Origin: Monocercomonoides exilis
Taxonomy: Eukaryota; Preaxostyla; Oxymonadida; Polymastigidae
DNA length: 64,000 nt
Reading direction: 5' to 3'
NCBI GenBank assembly: GCA_001643675.2
Contig: LSRY02000008.1
Span: 817,501-881,500, forward strand
Position 1 is the stretch's first letter; each line of letters opens with the position of its first letter. Positions 58,407 to 64,000 of this stretch are shown piece by piece. Position numbers and translations under genes: made by a program. A model generated the notes under the pieces. That model was given only the letters and a program-made list of their open reading frames with translations, was not told the DNA's origin and ran no database searches.

Positions 58407-59610
58407 TTGAAAGAGAAAACTGCAAAGATTTTAAGTAATCTTGCGGATCTTTATAAAACGCCTGGGAATTCAGATCGCGTTTCAATTCTTTCTTGTGCTT
58501 CTTCCGTTTGTTCAATGGCAGAGTTGAATGAAAACGGTTTTTCTCTTTCCCGAGGGGAATATTACTATTTTCGGGAAAAGATAAAAGAAGCCAAGGTTCT
58601 CGGAAAAAACTTTAAAGACAAAAACAGCTCCAACAACGCATGTTATTATAATTATTTAATTAATTGCAAAATATATTATATTTTTATTAATCTCCTGTTT
58701 TCTATTAAATTACATTCATTAACAACATCAGATCGAAAAATGGACACGGAAAATTGGCTGATGAGTCATAACTCATACAGCTTCCTCAATGAACGAAGAC
58801 GAAAGAAAAGTGTGTCTTGTTTTCGATATTTAATTTTTAATGTTCAATTTTTTTTTGAATATTAAAAAATCAGAAAAAAAGATTAATAAAGAAAAAAATG
58901 AAGAAAAGATGAAAATCGAAGATAGAAAATATTAAAAAGAAAAATACATAAGATCTGTGACAATAACAAATCGAAAAAAATAACTTCTTCGCAAACGTCT
59001 TCGTCATTATTTGAAATAATTGATAATGAAGAAAACACGAAAGAAAAGGTGCTCAAAAATGAAAAAGTCAATGAAAAGAAATTGAAATATTCATCATGTT
59101 TTTTAAAAAATGAAAAAAGGATTATTGAAAATACAAAAAAGAATTTATATTTTGAAATGAAGAATAAAATAGATATTATAATGGCATATTCTACTTTTTG
59201 TAAAAAAACAAAAAATCTTAAAAAAGCAAAAATAAGGACTGGTTTGTGTGATATGTGCGAGAGAGGAAAATTTTTGGATAAGAAAAATTGAATAGAAAAA
59301 TAGAAACTTGTCTTTGAGTTTTGAAGAAAAAGAAGAAAAGGAATTAATTGAAAAACATAAAAAAATGGCTCAGTGCCAGAGAAATTTTTTTATTTATCAA
59401 GAAATAGCATGAAAAAAAAATGAAGTTTATATTATTATGGACTTCAAAGAAAACTGGGCATTGCGGATAATGATGAATGAAACTGGTCGTAGCTTTTACG
59501 ACAAAAAACAAAAAACTTTTAAATGTTTTATTGTTTTTAAAGTTAATAAATTTAACACTTTGGAAAAACATTGTTTTAATTTTTTTTTCAGAAATTTTAT
59601 CTTATGATTT
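58407..59610 (+). pseudogene. Transposase-like gene with DFKEN motif, unassigned family
   Basis: The N-terminal block has SRGEYYYFREKIKEAKVLGK (about 58550). A likely intron (about 58642-58731, GTTATTAT to ACATCAG) joins to DTENWLMSHNSYSFLNERRR. A Lys-rich region then leads to RTGLCDMCERGKFLDKK (about 59240, a CxxC pair). After a one-base shift near 59290 come IEKHKKMAQCQRNFF and EVYIIMDFKENWALR followed by SFYDKKQKTFKCFIVF. The order CDxC, H...Q-R, (I/V)xxDFKEN, FY is shared by a group of transposase-like proteins I know from diverse eukaryotes but cannot assign to a named superfamily. UGA at 58889, near 59290 and near 59410, and the shift, suggest it is dead. Confidence 0.5.
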
Positions 59611-60187
59611 TTGTTTTGTTTGTGAATGCAAAACTTAATTATTGATATTTGACTTGTTCGAAAAAATAAATTATTTTCTTTTTCTTTCTTTCTTTTTTTT
59701 TTTTTTGTGATAATAACCCTCATTTCTGAAACTCTTATATCCTTCATTTATTGTTTTCAAATTCTTCTCCTTAATTTTATAATGAAAAATGTTCTTTATC
59801 TATTTTTGCTGAGCACCATGGAAAAAATGATTGCGACAGCGAATTTTGTCATTTGACTAATTGATAAAATAATAATTTAAATATAACTGTTTTTAATATT
59901 TTAGAAGATTTAATTTCTCTTTTTAATTCAAATTATAATCACAATAAACTTTTTGAAAATAATTATAATTTTTCTCTCTCTAATTTATCTTCTTTTAATA
60001 ATGATTTTTTTCAAAATTTAGAAATTAATAAAGATTCGGCTGGAATGGAATTGGAAACTTTGCAAATGAACAAAGAGAGCGAAAGTATTTTTAATACAAA
60101 ACATTACATTTTAAAGTGTGATGTTTTCTTTTCATATTTTTTTTGAATTGTTAATTTCATCATCGTAATTATTATTATACACGAAAC

Positions 60188-60880
60188 ATCGTTAGAAGCA
60201 AATCGGGGCCTGCTAGTAATATTTGGGAGGAAAAATATTTGTATTTGGAAAAAATAATAAGGGAATTACATGCTTCTCCGATAAGCTCAGAAAAATTTGA
60301 ATATTAGAAAAAAATAAAATACTCTGAAAAATTAATAAAAAATGAAAAAATAAGAAAAACATTCGAAAGAAAAAATGAAATAGACAAAGAAACAGAAGGA
60401 AATAATAAAGTTGGAAAAACAGTGAAAAAAAATATAAAAGAAAGATTATTTATGATCGATTCTGTATTTTCAAACAGATCTGAGAATTTTTCTTCTTTAT
60501 CAAGAAATGATTTTTTATATTGAGGAACGGCAGATATGGAGCGACCAAAAGAAGATATGAAAGGTATGTTAGAAAAAGTTCTTTTTCCTATTTTTGATAA
60601 TTCAAATAATTCTCAAAATAACAATTCATTATAATTTCCCTTTTGTAATTCTTATTCTGATTTTTCTAATTCTTTTTCAAATGAAGAAAGTGGAACAGGT
60701 ATGTCATTTAATTTTAATAATTCACTAAATATTGATTTGCATAACAACAGAACGGAAATTGATTTTTAAACATCTTAAAACAAAAAATACAAAGAAATTA
60801 TTTTTTATTCTTACTTATCTGATGATAACAAATAAAATTTGTTTGAGGACGTGTCTGAATCCTTCCTGTTTTTGTTTTAT
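60188..60880 (+). CDS. Asn/Glu/Lys-rich hypothetical frame
   Basis: The frame reads NIWEEKYLYLEKIIRELHAS, a basic coiled segment, then Asn/Ser-rich stretches, with UAA/UAG read through at least four times and a single UGA at 60521. It may be an N-terminal domain of an element or a low-complexity host protein. Downstream of 60880 the same register overlaps, in antisense, the pogo-like element 3 and should be ignored. Confidence 0.35.
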
Positions 60881-61170
60881 TTAGGGTTATTATATTATCT
60901 TGACCATTTTTCTTTATTTTTTCCCAAAAAAAATGAAGTGATAAAAGTACAAAAAAATAACATAATTATTAGAAAAAAAAAATCAGAATTAATTCTTCTG
61001 ATAACTTCCCTTTTTCCTTCACCTCGATTAAATTTATTATCTTTCTTTTCTTCATCAGTATCATAGTTTTTAACATTGAAATATTTTCTGTTTCTTTTTT
61101 TTCTTTTCATCATCAACAGTATTCACTTCATTTTTATCTTATTTTTCCATTTAATTTTTCTTTTCAATAT

Positions 61171-62555
61171 TCATTTTTTTAAATTATTTTCCCATTTCTC
61201 TAAAAGATTTTCATCGGTTATCACTTTTTTTAAAAAGTTGAATCTATTTCTTCGGGATGGAAGAGGATAAATTGAAGATTCGGGCAGTTTCAAAAGAACT
61301 GGCCCAGAAGAATTGTGAAGAACACCAGCGCAGACGAAAGCTTTTTGAATTACAGAAGGAGATAATGCAGTGTGGATGGCTTGAGGCAGAACGTCGGAAA
61401 TTGCAGCTCGTTTGGAGGAAGAAGAGGAAGATAGAGCCTCAAATCTGTTTGTCATTTCAGATTTGAACACAGCAAACACTCCTCTGTCCAGTGGTTGACA
61501 GGGGTGTGTGTTGCGTGGTACGAAGGTTTAAACGTCGACTTGTTGTTTTTGGAATTCTCGCTAGATCGATGGATCTGCGCGAGATGCATGCAAGTCAAGG
61601 AGAAGAATGTGTTCGTTTTCAAGTGAAATGCGCTTTCTTCTTTCGATGATGGAAGGTAGAAGAACGGTGAGAGCATACCTTTGAAAGCACTCGTTGTCCA
61701 TCCAGTTACTTCCATTTGCCCAAATATCCAGCGTTGGGGATAAAAGGCTTTTCAGCTCCTCTGGAAGGCTGACACTTGGCCACAAAATGCCTGAAGGAAA
61801 GGCATATCCGTCCGCTGCAACAGCTTCCACAAATGTAGAATTAATCATTCTTGGGGGTTCTTTCGTAAAACCTGCTTTTGTGTCTGCAGTATGCACAACA
61901 AGCTGTTTTGAGTCTGTGGGAACGCGCATTGAAGATTCATCGATGTTTATAATTAAAGCAGGATTGTGATGGTATTTTTCATGCAGCTCGTCGAGTGTTT
62001 TATACCAGGGTTTTAAAACACTTCTGCACGAAACAGCCAATCTGTTGATGTCCAAATTCTTCTGCGTTCAAGTCTTCAGCTCCGGATGACGTTTGACAAA
62101 GCCACACATGGCAGACATTGAAACTTCGTGAAATGGTGCATCTTCTTCATCGTTGTTGTTTAAAACATTTTCCATCTGAAAAACAAATGATTGAAACAAA
62201 TGTTTAATATTAAAAACAAACCAATTCTTTTGTTTTTTTAAAGTTAAACCTGTTTTAGACTTTGCTTCAATGTGAATAATGTCTAAAACTCTTTGTTCCT
62301 TTTCGCCCACTACTGCTGCAGATCTGCCAATTTTTCCACCAGCCTTCCTTTTCTCAGCGCTCAAACTGCATTCTATATTCCTGTACGGCTGAATTCCTTG
62401 GAATTAATAGCATCCGTTATGCGAACAACTCCATCTATAACGATGTGAGCCATTCGCTCCAGCTGACTGTGATAATTCCTGTGCTTGCGCGAAGACATTG
62501 CTCTCTGTAATTTTTTCTGACCTTCTTTTAATTTTATTTCTGTTGATATTTTCAT
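61171..62555 (-). pseudogene. Pogo-like transposase 3
   Basis: Exon 1 (62555-62222) is split by frameshifts near 62360 and about 62235; it includes TDAINSKEFSR shared with the other copies. Exon 2 starts at ATG 62175. The DDE core reads LIINIDESSMRV (first Asp near 61940), ILLLDLHASRADPS (second Asp near 61585) and PLDRGVFAVFKSEM (third near 61485). Between the last two, UAG at 61561 and UAA at 61528 are in frame, and reading them as Gln restores a continuous DDE domain. One UGA (62068) lies where the other copies have Ser. The frame ends at UGA 61171-61173. Confidence 0.8.
62176..62221 (-). other. 46-nt intron in pogo-like transposase 3
   Basis: It begins GTTTGTTTTT and ends TTTTTCAG on the minus strand, at the position of the introns in elements 1 and 2. 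Confidence 0.65.
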
Positions 62556-62705
62556 TTTAATTAAATTTTAAAGATCATCATAATTTTTTTTATTTTTTTA
62601 ATTGAAATGAAAAAAAAATATATAAATGGCATTTTAAACAAACTGAAGGTTTTATGCAACATGTAACACTCCAATTTTACACAGAAGTTCAATGAAGGGG
62701 CTAAA

Positions 62706-62723
62706 CCCCCCATCTCCCCCCCA
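62706..62723. promoter_or_regulatory. G8-AGAT-G6 subterminal motif, pogo-like element 3
   Basis: On the minus strand it reads G8-AGAT-G6, followed by TTTAGCCCC, matching the motif of elements 1 and 2 despite divergence around it. Confidence 0.6.
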
Positions 62724-62750
62724 TGCGAAATTGGGTTTGTTTAAAAATGT

Positions 62751-63680
62751 ATTTATTTTTATCAATTGAATTCATATATATACTTAAAAATCTTCAAAAA
62801 TATGATATTGTGGGAAAAGTTAATGATTAAAAAAAAAAGTCTTGATAAAAAAGGTCAAGATAAAATTATGACCCCATTAGTCAAATTAAGACTTGCAGGC
62901 TTTGGATCCAGATTCAGCCTCCCAGGAGAAAAAAAAATAATTTCACAATTATTCACGAAAAAATAATTTATAATAAAGATTTTTTATTTGTTTTTATTCA
63001 TTTATTTTGATTTTATCTATTTTCTATATTCTATTTTTTCACCCACTATCCTCTCATACTTGTTCTATTTTATTCAAATATTTTTCCTTTGATATGATGT
63101 TTTCCTTCATTATTACAGGCATAGGATCATGGGTGGAATAAAAGGCATAGGTGTAAATTGTACCACTTTCAGTTTGAATTTTTTCAAAATTTGAATATTA
63201 TAGCTTTAATCTACATAATTTAACTAAGCGATTCAAGGAGGGAAATTTCGAAATTCGATCATAATTTTTTAGACAGAATTTTTAATTTTGGAGACCCATA
63301 ATATTTTTATTATGATCACAGCAATCTTAATATTCGATTTCTTAACTCCTAAAAGTTCAAATGAATTTATCGATTCAATGAAACAAGAAATAATATAGTT
63401 TTTATTGTTTGACATGGTGAAATTTCGTCAATTTTGTTATATTTGTTGTTATTCATTTCTAATTCAATGTTTCGACTAAACACAAGCGTACGCGCAATAG
63501 CAGATGTTACAAACGATGCAGTAACAGATACAACAACATTAAGAAGTATCTATATTTTTAATTTTTAATTGTTATCGATATTAATAAGATAATCGTAAAA
63601 ATATTTTCTATCTTACCTTTCTACAATGATGAATCTCAGATGCATCTGAAAGATTTATAAAACGCAAGCTTTGAAAAAGA
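62751..63680. other. AT-rich stretch without recognisable gene
   Basis: A short frame at 62856-62950 (LRLAGFGSRFSLPGEKK) is slightly GC-richer than its flanks but cannot be supported as a gene. Confidence 0.4.
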
Positions 63681-63689
63681 AAAATTTTT

Positions 63690-64000
63690 TTAGAGAAAGA
63701 AGAGAGCGTGCACCGAAAATACATTTATGGAGAGAACATGAAGAAGCTGAATGATATGAATTCATTGGAGTTTGATGAGAAAAATGGATTGATCAGAAAG
63801 GACAAAAGAATGAGAGGCGAAGATTTAGTTGAAGAAATTATTTGTTTGAGGAAAACTTTGAAGAAACCTTCACATTAGATGAAAGGTTGAAAAGCTGTTT
63901 GACTGAGGTTGGGATATGCAGTGGAGCTAGAGCTTACGGAAGGAATGAGAAGGTGCAGAGCATTAAATAAAGTCATCAAAGAACGCTAGAACTTCATTAT
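63690..64000 (+). CDS. Partial hypothetical gene running off the window
   Basis: A charged frame (HRKYIYGENMKKLNDMNSLE, RMRGEDLVEEIICLRKT) is followed, in a neighbouring register from about 63835, by FEENFEETFTLDERLKSCL and VGICSGARAYGRNEKVQ to the window edge, with one UAA read through. The register change may be an intron or an indel. No family is recognised. Confidence 0.35.

Larger units (their letters stand above)
61100..62750 (-). mobile_element. Pogo-like transposon 3
   Basis: The same organisation as elements 1 and 2: G-rich subterminal motif (62706-62723), basic N-terminal exon, short intron, DDE exon. It is the most diverged of the three. Its 5' block is only partly similar to the identical 480 bp shared by elements 1 and 2. 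Exact ends were not determined. Confidence 0.65.

Noticed and set aside
1-64000. tRNA, rRNA, CRISPR arrays, bacterial promoters or ribosome-binding sites
   Set aside because: No tRNA-like T-loop and acceptor pairing, no rRNA core motif, and no regularly spaced direct repeats were seen. Introns and element types are eukaryotic.
1-64000. Assignment to a ciliate micronuclear genome with internally eliminated sequences
   Set aside because: The altered code and dense transposons would fit, but no consistent pointer or boundary repeats were seen around gene-like islands. Other UAR=Gln lineages are equally possible.

Overview
The window is eukaryotic nuclear DNA, very AT-rich and crowded with transposable elements. 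It holds several gene-like islands of higher GC. I see no rRNA, tRNA, CRISPR array or bacterial-type operon. The most important reading result concerns the genetic code. Many coding frames make sense only if UAA and UAG are translated, best as glutamine, with UGA as the main stop. The clearest cases are the C-terminal half of a Tc1/IS630-like transposase (31554-31895, five in-frame UAA/UAG, then UGA), a PIF/Harbinger-like transposase (47518-48734), a DIRS reverse transcriptase in which UAA in one copy faces CAA (Gln) in the other, and a 477-residue host-like frame (56281-57714, nine UAA/UAG). Annotation with the standard code would fragment nearly every gene here. UAR=Gln is known in ciliates, diplomonads, some oxymonads and some green algae. 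I cannot decide the lineage from this window. Spliceosomal introns (GT-AG, about 46-52 nt) are present in three related transposase genes.

Layout. 1-5.4 kb: a Gln-rich gene with a C19/PAN2-like ubiquitin-hydrolase domain on the minus strand, then a pyrimidine-rich gene-like island. 5.9-9.6 kb: foldback MITEs, a broken Merlin transposon and a large palindrome. 9.7-12.6 kb: degenerate DIRS-like element 1. 12.6-14.8 kb: low-complexity DNA and a TIR element. 14.9-23.3 kb: hypothetical genes and MITEs. 25.3-28.0 kb: a decayed transposase-like gene and a MITE. 29.3-31.3 kb: pogo-like element 1. 31.6-33.0 kb: Tc1/IS630-like element. 33.5-37.7 kb: MITEs, a Merlin fragment and a decayed pogo-like fragment. 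37.9-39.85 kb: pogo-like element 2, inverted relative to element 1. 40.1-46.1 kb: a TIR element, then DIRS-like element 2 inserted into a TA-flanked MITE. 47.1-48.7 kb: PIF/Harbinger-like element. 50.2-51.7 kb: MITE and Merlin 2. 52.3-58.3 kb: MITE and several plus-strand host-like frames. 58.4-59.7 kb: unclassified transposase-like gene with a DFKEN motif. 60.2-60.9 kb: Asn-rich frame. 61.1-62.75 kb: pogo-like element 3. 63.7-64 kb: the start of a gene that runs off the edge.

Most transposable-element genes carry frameshifts or internal UGA and look dead. The Harbinger-like transposase is the exception: it is uninterrupted once UAR is read as sense. The host-like genes are mostly unrecognised. 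I describe what is visible and name no function beyond that. Long AT-rich stretches contain no gene that I can support.
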